A DNA stretch of 8,171 nucleotides, from contig JAAYKB010000085.1 in the NCBI GenBank assembly GCA_012522615.1, forward strand, positions 1-8,171, read 5' to 3'. A program made the translations under genes and the position numbers. The notes beneath the pieces were generated by a model that worked only from the letters and a program-made list of their open reading frames with translations, did not search any database and had not been told where the DNA came from. This DNA comes from Clostridiales bacterium. Its GTDB lineage: Bacteria > Bacillota > Clostridia > Oscillospirales > Acutalibacteraceae. Shown here piece by piece: positions 1-5,305 of the stretch (position 1 is its first letter; the number at the start of each line of letters is the position of its first letter).

Positions 1-1156
1 CCTTTATCTCCCATGATATATCGTCAATCTTCATGTCGTCAACAGCAACCCCGCCCTGCTGAACCAGTCTGCGCGCCTCACCCTTTGACGGGGCAAGACC
101 GGTTTTTACAAGCAGGTCGATCACGGTAATTGCTCCATTATTGAAGTCTGAGCGGCTAAGCCGAGTTGTAGGCATGTTCTCGCTGACCGAGCCTGCCCCA
201 AAGACAGAGCGCGCCGCCTCAAGGGCTCTGTCCGCCTCCTCTTTGCCGTGGACAAGCATGGTGACCTCATACGCCAGTCTTTCCTTGACAGCGTTGATCT
301 CACTGCCCTCGGCCTTGGCCATCTCATTAATTTCATCAACCGGAACAAAGGTCAAAAGCTTCATGCATTTAATAACATCTGCGTCGTCAACATTGCGCCA
401 GTATTGGAAAAACTCATAGGGGGACGTTTTTTTCGGGTCAAGCCAGACAGCACCGCGCTCGGTCTTGCCCATCTTCTTGCCCTCGGATGTGGTAAGCAGC
501 GCAAAGGTCATGCCGTAAACCTCTCTGCCCGCCTTGCGCCTGCAAAGCTCCACACCGCCGATAATATTCGACCACTGGTCGTCCCCGCCCAGCTCCAATA
601 CACATTGATGCTTCTGGTTAAGATAATAAAAATCATAGCTTTGCATCAACATATAGTTAAACTCTAGGAATGAAAGCCCGTTTTCCATGCGTGATTTATA
701 GCATTCAAAGGTCAGCATGCGGTTGACCGAAAAATGAACCCCGACCTCCCGAAGAAAATCAATATAATTGAGATTCAACAGCCAGTCGGCGTTATTCACC
801 ATCAACGCCTTGCCGTCCGAAAAGTCTATAAATCTTGACATCTGCTTTTTAAAGCATTCGACATTATATGCAATCGTTGCGGGCGTCATCATTTTGCGCA
901 TATCCGTCTTACCCGACGGATCGCCTACCATTGCGGTCCCGCCGCCTATAAGCGCTATCGGTCGGTGTCCCGCCCTCTGCATATGCGCCATAACCATAAG
1001 CTGTACAAAATGTCCCACATGCAGACTGTCGGCCGTGGGATCAAAGCCGATATAAAACGACATCGGCTGCTCCCCGCCCAAAAGCTCACGAATACGCTCC
1101 CTGTCGGTTGTTTGGGCAATCATGCCCCGTGCTTCAAGCTCGTCAAATACATTCAT
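1..1156 (-). CDS. tyrS: Tyrosyl-tRNA synthetase, 3' end cut by the window edge
   Basis: This cytoplasmic class I aminoacyl-tRNA synthetase charges tRNA-Tyr with tyrosine. The reading frame is open from the ATG at 1154-1156 to the left edge, giving 385 codons with no stop. The start follows a GAGGAGG Shine-Dalgarno (about 1165-1171). Class I signatures are visible: HVGH at residues 46-49 (the HIGH motif, inside PTADSLHVGH), a GGDDQWSNI stretch mid-protein (TyrRS tyrosine-binding region), and KMGKT at residues 228-232 (the KMSKS loop, bases 461-475). The C-terminal part from about residue 345 (LLVKTGLAPSKGEARRLV) is an S4-type RNA-binding domain, as is usual in bacterial TyrRS. Family members are about 400-420 residues, so only a few tens of residues should be missing. 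The gene stands alone behind its own promoter and T-box, and is divergent from tlyA. Identification is essentially certain; whether it is a TyrS or TyrZ type was not determined. Confidence 0.97.
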   Translation of the reverse strand, partial: MNVFDELEARGMIAQTTDRERIRELLGGEQPMSFYIGFDPTADSLHVGHFVQLMVMAHMQRAGHRPIALIGGGTAMVGDPSGKTDMRKMMTPATIAYNVECFKKQMSRFIDFSDGKALMVNNADWLLNLNYIDFLREVGVHFSVNRMLTFECYKSRMENGLSFLEFNYMLMQSYDFYYLNQKHQCVLELGGDDQWSNIIGGVELCRRKAGREVYGMTFALLTTSEGKKMGKTERGAVWLDPKKTSPYEFFQYWRNVDDADVIKCMKLLTFVPVDEINEMAKAEGSEINAVKERLAYEVTMLVHGKEEADRALEAARSVFGAGSVSENMPTTRLSRSDFNNGAITVIDLLVKTGLAPSKGEARRLVQQGGVAVDDMKIDDISWEIK

Positions 1157-1171
1157 TCTTTTTCCTCCTCG

Positions 1172-1447
1172 AATTATAAAAGCCCCCTGCAAATGCAGAG
1201 GGCGAATCAATCGCGGTACCACCTCAGTTCACCGGATAAATCAAACCCGGCCTCAGACGCCAAATGAAACCATTTACGTCTTGGCGCGATAACGTACGCA
1301 AAACGGCAAAGCCTAATCAGCAAACATGCGTGTGCATTTCAGCCCGCGGCTCCGGGATGTATTTCAGCCAATCTGCACACCGCCTTACACCGACCGGCGG
1401 TTCTCTTTGCTGCAAAATCAGCCTACTTCTTCCCTTCAGCGCCTGTG
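1172..1447 (-). promoter_or_regulatory. Tyrosine T-box riboswitch leader of tyrS
   Basis: This is a transcribed leader that binds uncharged tRNA-Tyr and allows read-through into tyrS when charged tRNA-Tyr is scarce. On the minus strand the Stem I elements occur in order: an AAGAGA AG-bulge at 1401-1409, the ACCGCC/GGCGGT upper stem (1396-1401 with 1379-1384), a distal loop containing GGTG, and then a specifier loop with TAC (1359-1361), a tyrosine codon followed by A. The invariant T-box sequence GGTGGTACCGCG lies at 1212-1223, where the antiterminator bulge pairs with the tRNA acceptor end. It is followed by a terminator hairpin just before the tyrS ribosome binding site. The specifier codon matches the downstream enzyme, which fixes the amino acid. 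The Stem II and III region (about 1240-1340) was not folded in detail. Confidence 0.95.
1177..1203 (-). terminator. T-box regulated intrinsic terminator of the tyrS leader
   Basis: On the minus strand GCCCTCTGC (1195-1203) pairs over an ATTT loop with GCAGGGGGC (1182-1190), a 9-bp stem with one G-U pair, followed by CTTTTATAA. Its 5' arm contains CCTC, which can instead pair with the GAGG just before the T-box motif to form the antiterminator, so the two structures exclude each other. Termination here would prevent tyrS expression. Confidence 0.9.
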
Positions 1448-1452
1448 AATGA

Positions 1453-1481
1453 ATTAAACCATAAATTAATGATAATGTCAA
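1453..1481 (-). promoter_or_regulatory. tyrS sigma-A-type promoter
   Basis: On the minus strand a perfect -35 TTGACA (1476-1481) is separated by exactly 17 bp from a -10 TTTAAT (1453-1458; 5 of 6 match to TATAAT). Transcription would start near 1446, immediately before Stem I of the T-box, as expected. Confidence 0.85.
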
Positions 1482-1552
1482 TAGCGCCGAGGCAAACTGC
1501 GTCCGCCCGATTTCGTAAGGCAATATTATAACCATACTCGTGTTTGTCAGGG

Positions 1553-1581
1553 TTGACAATATTGACCTCGGCATCTACAAT
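1553..1581 (+). promoter_or_regulatory. tlyA sigma-A-type promoter
   Basis: A perfect -35 TTGACA (1553-1558), a 17-bp spacer and a -10 TACAAT (1576-1581; 5 of 6) predict a start near 1588, leaving a roughly 50-base untranslated leader before tlyA. It is divergent from the tyrS promoter about 70 bp away and does not overlap it. Confidence 0.8.
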
Positions 1582-1637
1582 CGGATAAAGAGGCAGGTTA
1601 TTTTCGCCTACAAGATAAACAGAGAAGGGAATTATAT

Positions 1638-2435
1638 ATGTCTTTAATCCGTCTTGACGAACTGGCGGCACGTCAGCTTGGCATAACCCACCACGAAGCG
1701 GTGGGGCTTATCATGTCGGGAAGAATATATATCGGGAGTGTTCCTGCAGATAAGCCGGGCGAGCAGGTAAGCGACGATACGGTTTTGACCCTCAAGGAAA
1801 AAGCCCGCCGATATGCCAGTCGTTCCGGATATAAGCTTGAAAAGGCGCTGAACACTTTTAATATAGATGTGTCGGGACTTACCGCCTGTGACATTGGCGC
1901 CAGCAACGGCGGCTTTACCGACTGCCTGCTGCAAAACGGCGCGGGTCATGTTTTTGCTGTGGATGTGGCTTACGGTATACTCGCATGGGAGCTTCGCCGT
2001 GATAAAAGGGTAACCGTATTGGAACGCACAAACGCGCGCGGCCTAACTGCCGAGCGGCTTGGCAGGCAATGCGATATTGTAACCGCTGATGTATCGTTTA
2101 TTTCACTTAAAAAAATATTTCCCGCAATCAACCTCATACTAAATCCTTACGGTCTTTGTGTATGCCTGATTAAGCCCCAGTTTGAGGCCTCATCCCGTCA
2201 GGTTGGGAAGAATGGCATCCTGAAAGACCCTGCCGACCTTCCCCCTATTTTGCTTGGGATTGCCCAAAATGCCGCAGAAAACGGTCTGCATCTTAATAAT
2301 CTTACGGTTTCCCCCATACACGGGACAAACGGAAATGTTGAATATCTCGCAAGGTTTGACCGCACGTCAACCATATCGTCGGAAGAATGGCCGTTACTAA
2401 TCAAAAAAGCGATTGATGAAAAGCCCGATATTTAA
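1638..2435 (+). CDS. tlyA: TlyA-family 16S/23S rRNA (cytidine-2'-O)-methyltransferase
   Basis: A 265-residue SAM-dependent RNA methyltransferase of the TlyA/hemolysin A family, which adds 2'-O-methyl groups to cytidines in ribosomal RNA. Residues 1-60 form an S4 RNA-binding domain (RLDELAARQLGITHHEA, then VPADKPGEQV). An RrmJ/FtsJ-like Rossmann domain follows, with SAM motif I DIGASNGGFTDC at 85-96 and AVDVAYG at 107-113. By alignment in my head to mycobacterial TlyA, the K-D-K-E catalytic tetrad would be K66 (in SGYKLEKAL), D151 (TADVSFIS), K179 (LIKPQFE) and E235 (GNVEYL); all four are present with constant spacing. The start follows GAAGGGA seven bases upstream. Length is typical. In other bacteria the family sets sensitivity to capreomycin-type antibiotics; whether this member acts on 23S only or on both rRNAs cannot be read here. 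Clostridial relatives often sit beside recN or argR, but here it appears monocistronic. Confidence 0.93.
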   Translation: MSLIRLDELAARQLGITHHEAVGLIMSGRIYIGSVPADKPGEQVSDDTVLTLKEKARRYASRSGYKLEKALNTFNIDVSGLTACDIGASNGGFTDCLLQNGAGHVFAVDVAYGILAWELRRDKRVTVLERTNARGLTAERLGRQCDIVTADVSFISLKKIFPAINLILNPYGLCVCLIKPQFEASSRQVGKNGILKDPADLPPILLGIAQNAAENGLHLNNLTVSPIHGTNGNVEYLARFDRTSTISSEEWPLLIKKAIDEKPDI

Positions 2436-2436
2436 T

Positions 2437-2479
2437 CCAAAAGACAAGGCGTCCGTTAATGGGACGCCTTGTCTTTTGG
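2437..2479 (+). terminator. Long perfect hairpin closing tlyA
   Basis: Starting one base after the tlyA stop, an 18-base arm (2437-2454, beginning CCAAAAGACAAGG) is followed by a 7-base loop and its exact reverse complement (2462-2479). The stem is unusually long. The T-run sits inside the 3' arm (CTTTTGG) and the following bases (TTGATTGAG) are only moderately T-rich, so as an intrinsic terminator it is atypical. It could also protect the mRNA 3' end, with real termination at 2563-2593. Confidence 0.75.
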
Positions 2480-2562
2480 TTGATTGAGTCTCGAACCCAA
2501 GTTCCGGGCACCATAAGAGGAGTTGCGAAGCAACTTCAAATCTCTCTTTCATTTCCTATTTC
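2480..2562. other. Gene-free stretch with a tRNA T-arm-like fragment and a small hairpin
   Basis: No convincing coding frame was seen. On the minus strand, 2484-2500 reads as a T-arm: TTGGG, loop TTCGAGA, CTCAA. The 5-bp stem needs one G-U pair, so it closes only in minus-strand RNA, and the loop matches the tRNA TTCRANN pattern. No anticodon or D arm was found upstream on that strand, so this is not an intact tRNA. A second hairpin, GGAGTTGC-GAA-GCAACTTC (2519-2537; 8 bp with one G-U), lies next to it. The stretch may be a dispersed repeat, a decayed tRNA or attachment-site remnant, or part of a small RNA ending at 2593. Confidence 0.35.
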
Positions 2563-2593
2563 AATCCCGCAGAAATGTGGGGTTTCTTTTTTT
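2563..2593 (+). terminator. Strong intrinsic terminator, plus strand
   Basis: AATCCCGCA (2563-2571), a GAAA tetraloop and TGTGGGGTT (2576-2584) form a 9-bp stem with two G-U pairs, followed by TC and seven T residues (2587-2593). It is oriented for plus-strand transcripts only, since the minus-strand copy has no T-tract. It is either a second terminator for tlyA or the end of an unannotated small transcript from 2480 onward. Confidence 0.8.
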
Positions 2594-2640
2594 ATGCGTC
2601 TATATTCATCAAGCATTATCCCCACAAATCACATGCAAAC

Positions 2641-2877
2641 CTATCTGTTAAGCTCATCAACACATTCCCGGCATATATACTTGCCGTGAATCTGTTTGAG
2701 GTTTTCCTCACTCCCGCATACAAAGCAGCTTCCTTGATAGGTTTGCAAAACCAACCTCTCCCCCTGCCGACTGATTGAGATTTTCGTCTCATCATCCCAT
2801 CCCAAGGCGTTCCGCATTTCAATGGGTATAACAATCCGCCCAAGCTCGTCCATTTTTCTTACTACTTCTGATTTCAT
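2641..2877 (-). CDS. AbrB/SpoVT-like DNA-binding protein with C-terminal Cys4 (zinc-ribbon-like) motif
   Basis: A 78-residue putative transition-state-type regulator. Residues 1-47 match the AbrB/MazE/SpoVT swapped-hairpin DNA-binding domain (VVRKMDELGRIVIPIEMRNALG, continuing to ISISRQGERLVLQ). The C-terminal 28 residues carry CFVC (C51, C54) and CREC (C69, C72), a CxxC-14-CxxC arrangement suited to one zinc ion. Translation could formally begin at upstream TTG or GTG codons, but ATG at 2875-2877 is preferred: GGGAGT at 2885-2890 lies seven bases before it, and the family typically begins MK-x-x-x-V-R. It is divergent from the HTH gene at 3002. It has a consensus promoter whose -35 box lies inside an inverted repeat, so repression by its neighbour or by itself is likely. 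The target genes and any toxin partner are unknown; no toxin gene is adjacent. Confidence 0.88.
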   Translation of the reverse strand: MKSEVVRKMDELGRIVIPIEMRNALGWDDETKISISRQGERLVLQTYQGSCFVCGSEENLKQIHGKYICRECVDELNR

Positions 2878-2920
2878 TGTTATCACTCCCAATACAATTG
2901 TTTTATATTATTTTTTAATT

Positions 2921-2949
2921 ATTATACATTATTTGCATAGTAATGTCAA
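2921..2949 (-). promoter_or_regulatory. Consensus promoter of the AbrB-like gene
   Basis: On the minus strand a perfect -35 TTGACA (2944-2949), a 17-bp spacer and a perfect -10 TATAAT (2921-2926) are visible, in a very A/T-rich context. The predicted start is near 2914, leaving about 37 bases before the ATG. Such an unmodified consensus promoter normally needs a repressor, which fits the operator around its -35 box. Confidence 0.88.
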
Positions 2950-2956
2950 TACTATG
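2936..2956. promoter_or_regulatory. Putative operator: 7-bp inverted repeat over the divergent promoters
   Basis: CATAGTA (2936-2942) and TACTATG (2950-2956) form a perfect inverted repeat with a 7-base centre, and that centre holds most of the -35 hexamer of the minus-strand promoter. Further GCATA (2935-2939) and TATGC (2966-2970) elements form a wider symmetric pair. The spacing of half-sites, about one and a half helical turns between centres, suits a dimeric HTH repressor. A plus-strand promoter for the HTH gene must lie close by; TATGCT (2966-2971) is a weak -10 candidate with no good -35. Binding by the HTH protein is inference. Confidence 0.6.
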
Positions 2957-3001
2957 TATTCATTGTATGCTAATATCTTCGCAAAAGAAAAGAGGTGTAA
3001 T

Positions 3002-3355
3002 ATGAAACCGTTAAATATTTTAATCCGTGAAATACGCGAGGATAGGGATCTTACACAGACCCAAGTAGCAAGGGCATTAGGTATTGCACAACAATACTAC
3101 TCAAAATATGAAACCGGTGAATATGAACTTCCTATACGGCATTTAATAGGATTAGCTAAACTTTATAATTTAAATACCGACTATATCTTAGGACTGACCC
3201 AGTATCAATATTCACTGGATAAGTTGAAAGAGCCGTTTTTAAAAAATATTACCGCATCAAAGCTTTTGTCAGACGCAATATCTCTTAATCCTGACGGAAG
3301 AAATGCTTTGATAGAATACCTTGAATTTTTAAGAAAAAAACAAGACTCTCAATAG
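3002..3355 (+). CDS. Cro/CI-type helix-turn-helix transcriptional regulator
   Basis: A 117-residue protein. Residues 6-62 form an XRE/HTH_3 domain: IREDRDLTQTQVARAL gives helices 1-2, and GIAQQYYSKYETGEYELP contains the recognition helix and the typical Y-E-x-G turn. It is followed by LIGLAKLYNLNTDYILGLT, a segment very common in clostridial XRE regulators. The remaining 50 or so residues are charged and helical, probably for dimerisation, with no recognisable enzyme domain. The frame is open upstream, but ATG 3002 is chosen because AGAGGTG (2991-2997) sits directly before it and the HTH domain begins there. It is divergent from the AbrB-like gene and is followed after 39 bases by the amidase gene, which probably shares its transcript. 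It likely represses from the inverted repeat at 2936-2956; that role is inferred from position. Confidence 0.9.
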   Translation: MKPLNILIREIREDRDLTQTQVARALGIAQQYYSKYETGEYELPIRHLIGLAKLYNLNTDYILGLTQYQYSLDKLKEPFLKNITASKLLSDAISLNPDGRNALIEYLEFLRKKQDSQ

Positions 3356-3394
3356 ATTTATCATTGGACATACACTTGCAATAGGGTGAAAATA

Positions 3395-4084
3395 ATGAAA
3401 CTTTACAGACTACTATATCTAAGTATCGCTTTTTTGTTTGCGTCCTGTCACGTTAAAACAGAAAGCAGTACTTTCACAACCCCATCCCCCGCCACCTCGA
3501 CTTCAACTTCAATTAATATAAAGCCGTCTATCACCGAAAAGTGGCTGCCGATTTCTGATTTTTCGGAAGAACGCACCGAAACAATAACCCATATTGTCAT
3601 TCATTTTATCAGCAATGCCGTGGCAAATCCGCAAAATCCTCATGACATAGAAGACGCATATAACATATTGAAAAATACGGGAGTATCTACCCACTTTATA
3701 ATTGACCGTGAAGGAGAGATTTTTCAGCTTATTCCCACCGACCGTGTTGCGTGGCATGCCGGAAAGGGCAAGTGGAACGAATCAAAAGCATACTCAAATC
3801 GAATGAATCACTACTCCATCGGGATTGAGCTGCTCGGCATCGGCACCAAGGAAGAAATGAGTCTCTATTTACATGAATCCGACTATAACCTTATTGCTGA
3901 AAAGGATAAAGGCTTTACAGTGGTGCAGTATGCCGCCTTATCTGAGCTTATCAAGTCGCTCGTCGCGGAGTATCCCACCATCCCTCTAGACCGCAATCAC
4001 ATCATCGGCCATGATGAATACAGCGCCAGCAAAACCGATCCCGGTTCTTTATTCGATTGGAACCGGCTGGATATTTGGAAATAG
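3395..4084 (+). CDS. Putative lipoprotein N-acetylmuramoyl-L-alanine amidase (Amidase_2 type)
   Basis: A 229-residue predicted zinc amidase that would cut the bond between MurNAc and L-Ala in peptidoglycan or its fragments, at the outer face of the membrane. Residues 1-17 are a lipoprotein signal with lipobox LFASC (Cys18), followed by a Ser/Thr/Pro-rich linker (about 21-45). The Amidase_2 domain follows: HIVIHF with H70, STHFIIDREGEIFQL (96-111), VAWHAG (118-123), SIGIELLG with E145, IIGHDEYS with H206, and KTDPG with D215. H70, H206 and D215 are the expected zinc ligands, and all are present, so the enzyme looks intact. GTG 3386 could extend it by three residues, but ATG 3395 is preferred since AGGGTG (3383-3388) then acts as the Shine-Dalgarno. 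It lies 39 bases after the HTH gene. No terminator was seen after it before the next promoter at 4110. Confidence 0.88.
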   Translation: MKLYRLLYLSIAFLFASCHVKTESSTFTTPSPATSTSTSINIKPSITEKWLPISDFSEERTETITHIVIHFISNAVANPQNPHDIEDAYNILKNTGVSTHFIIDREGEIFQLIPTDRVAWHAGKGKWNESKAYSNRMNHYSIGIELLGIGTKEEMSLYLHESDYNLIAEKDKGFTVVQYAALSELIKSLVAEYPTIPLDRNHIIGHDEYSASKTDPGSLFDWNRLDIWK

Positions 4085-4109
4085 AACAAGATTATATTGC
4101 TTAAATAAA

Positions 4110-4138
4110 TTGACAAGACGACAGACCAGTGATAAAGT
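4110..4138 (+). promoter_or_regulatory. Promoter of the methyltransferase leader
   Basis: A perfect -35 TTGACA (4110-4115), a 17-bp spacer and TAAAGT (4133-4138; 4 of 6 to TATAAT) predict a start near 4145. The resulting untranslated leader before the methyltransferase would be about 205 bases, long for a simple 5' end. Confidence 0.65.
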
Positions 4139-4165
4139 AAACCCAAAGATAAAAGGAGTGTATTG

Positions 4166-4183
4166 ATGTCGGTCATCCTGTAA
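4166..4183 (+). CDS. Five-codon leader peptide MSVIL
   Basis: ATG-TCG-GTC-ATC-CTG-TAA encodes M-S-V-I-L. AAAAGGAG (4151-4158) is an excellent Shine-Dalgarno seven bases before the ATG, stronger than that of most genes in this window. It begins about 20 bases after the predicted transcript start. Its last codon and stop codon fall within the 5' arm of a 9-bp long-range stem (4178-4186), so a ribosome stalled or terminating here would open that stem. Very short hydrophobic leader peptides of this kind control several drug-inducible genes; that such control applies here is inference. Confidence 0.6.
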   Translation: MSVIL

Positions 4184-4250
4184 GGCTTCTAAAAGTATGT
4201 TAAGAGCAGTCGTCCTGCTCTTGTTTGTGTTTTCAAAAACTGCCTTACAG
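4178..4250 (+). promoter_or_regulatory. Leader RNA structure: long-range stem enclosing a hairpin
   Basis: CTGTAAGGC (4178-4186) pairs perfectly with GCCTTACAG (4242-4250). Within it, AAGAGCAG (4202-4209) and CTGCTCTT (4215-4222) form an 8-bp hairpin with a TCGTC loop, followed by GTTTGTGTTTT, which is terminator-like but imperfect. ACTGC at 4239-4243 can alternatively pair with GCAGT (4293-4297) in the 5' arm of the downstream terminator, a possible but short antiterminator. A further small hairpin, CCATTA-TTTA-TAATGG (4264-4279), lies between. Together these look like an attenuator. Confidence 0.6.
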
Positions 4251-4289
4251 ATTGAACCAACATCCATTATTTATAATGGTGTGATTTGT

Positions 4290-4316
4290 AGCGCAGTAAT
4301 GTACTGTGCTTTTTTC
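4290..4316 (+). terminator. Intrinsic terminator in the methyltransferase leader (attenuator)
   Basis: AGCGCAGTA (4290-4298), a 3-base ATG loop and TACTGTGCT (4302-4310) form a 9-bp stem with one G-U pair, followed by TTTTTC and a T/C-rich run. It ends about 35 bases before the methyltransferase ATG and well downstream of the promoter at 4110, so it must be bypassed for the gene to be expressed. It would also stop read-through from the amidase operon. Confidence 0.82.
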
Positions 4317-4351
4317 TTTCTATAGGGCGAAAAACTGAAAGGAAGAATACA

Positions 4352-5077
4352 ATGTATCAATTCACAGAACGATTTATGTCAAGCGGAAAAAATATCGAGT
4401 TCCTGAAAGCCGCAATGATGGGCCCAAACGCCATGCGGTTGTCGGAGGAATTGTCGTCACACCTGAAGATAAATGATAATATGCGAATCCTCGATCTCGG
4501 CTGCGGGCGTGGTCTTTCCACCCTGTTGTTGACGAAAAAATACGGCGCCACCGTTTTCGCAGCCGACCTTTGGATTTCTCCGACCGAAAACCATGAGCGT
4601 TTTCAATCTGTCGGGATTGATGATAAGGCGGTTCCGATTTCGGTAGACGCAACCAAAGGACTGCCTTTCGCAAACCGATATTTCGACCTGCTGTTCAGCG
4701 TGGACGCTTACCATTATTTTGGCGATACGGTTGAAATGCTGCCGTCGCTTATTCCCTTTGTGAAAAAGGGCGGCTATATTGCTGTGGCCATTCCCGGTAT
4801 AAAATATGAATTTGGGGATAATGTCCCTGATGAAATGAAGCCGTTTTGGAATGACGATGTGGCAAGGACTATCCATTCGCTTGATTGGTGGAAAAACCTA
4901 TGGGAACAAGAAAAGGGTATTGAAATTATTGACATTCGCGAAATGCTCTGCTGTAAACAGTCGTGGGATGAATGGCTCACCAGCGATTGGCAGGGTATCG
5001 AGCAGGAAAAAAAAATGATGAAAGCCGAAAGCGGAAGGTACTTTAATCTTATTCAAATGATTGCTAAAGTCATTTGA
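4352..5077 (+). CDS. Class I SAM-dependent methyltransferase, substrate unknown
   Basis: A 241-residue soluble protein with a Rossmann methyltransferase fold. SAM motif I is ILDLGCGRGLST (46-57). The next strand is ATVFAADLW (66-74), whose acidic D72 would bind the ribose hydroxyls. LPFANRYFDLLFSVDAYHYF (104-123) carries motif IV, and VKKGGYIAVAIPG (137-149) follows. It belongs to a widespread Firmicutes group with the N-terminal MMGPNAMRL signature and C-terminal CC and MMKAESGRYFN segments, generally annotated only as methyltransferase domain proteins. The residues seem intact, but nothing shows whether it modifies a small molecule, lipid, drug or RNA. The start is fixed by AAAGGAAG about seven bases upstream. 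It forms its own unit, with a promoter, an attenuator-like leader and a long terminator. The leader design suggests induction by translation stress, so a link to antibiotic response is possible but unproven. Confidence 0.85.
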   Translation: MYQFTERFMSSGKNIEFLKAAMMGPNAMRLSEELSSHLKINDNMRILDLGCGRGLSTLLLTKKYGATVFAADLWISPTENHERFQSVGIDDKAVPISVDATKGLPFANRYFDLLFSVDAYHYFGDTVEMLPSLIPFVKKGGYIAVAIPGIKYEFGDNVPDEMKPFWNDDVARTIHSLDWWKNLWEQEKGIEIIDIREMLCCKQSWDEWLTSDWQGIEQEKKMMKAESGRYFNLIQMIAKVI

Positions 5078-5127
5078 ACAGCCCACAAGGCGAATAAACG
5101 AAGTACGCACTATATGCCCTGACTTCT

Positions 5128-5165
5128 AAAATAACGAATCCCTCAAAACGGGGATTCGTTATTTT
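5128..5165. terminator. Bidirectional intrinsic terminator after the methyltransferase
   Basis: AAAATAACGAATCCC (5128-5142) and GGGATTCGTTATTTT (5151-5165) form a perfect 15-bp stem over an 8-base loop. The A-rich outer 5' arm and T-rich outer 3' arm make it usable from either strand. It isolates the methyltransferase unit from the mur operon. Confidence 0.88.
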
Positions 5166-5219
5166 GATTTTATTGACACGCGGACATCACTCCTGCTGCC
5201 GTTACGAAATCCAAATTGA

Positions 5220-5260
5220 TTGACAAGGGTTTTGGGCCTGATGTATAATGCTGGTATACT
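5220..5260 (+). promoter_or_regulatory. Promoter region of the murL-murD2 operon
   Basis: TTGACA (5220-5225) and a perfect TATAAT (5244-5249) are 18 bp apart. A second -10-like TATACT (5255-5260) carries an upstream TG (5252-5253), the extended -10 pattern, and could be used without a good -35. Predicted starts near 5256 or 5267 leave a leader of about 40-50 bases, with no riboswitch structure recognised. Confidence 0.8.
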
Positions 5261-5305
5261 ATGTAAAGTTCTCTCGATTTATAGATATAGATAAGGTGAT
5301 TATTA

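Noticed and set aside
248..667. A 139-codon plus-strand open frame opposite tyrS
   Set aside because: tyrS on the other strand is unambiguous; this frame shows no domain or start signal.
1528..1560. A possible extra minus-strand promoter with TATAAT near 1528 and CTGACA upstream
   Set aside because: The spacing is about 14 bp (or 23 bp to TTGTCA), outside the workable range, and the real tyrS promoter is closer and better.
1423..1671. An 82-codon minus-strand open frame across the tyrS-tlyA intergenic region
   Set aside because: It overlaps the tyrS promoter, the T-box start and the first codons of tlyA, has no Shine-Dalgarno and resembles no family.
2484..2570. An intact tRNA on the minus strand ending in the T-arm-like motif
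   Set aside because: No anticodon arm, D arm or matching acceptor strand could be found upstream on that strand.
4457..4876. A 139-codon minus-strand open frame opposite the methyltransferase
   Set aside because: It is a shadow of a well-supported gene; it has no ribosome binding site and low-plausibility composition.
5173..5178. A perfect TTGACA upstream of murL
   Set aside because: There is no acceptable -10 element at 16-18 bp; the pair at 5220/5244 is a far better promoter.
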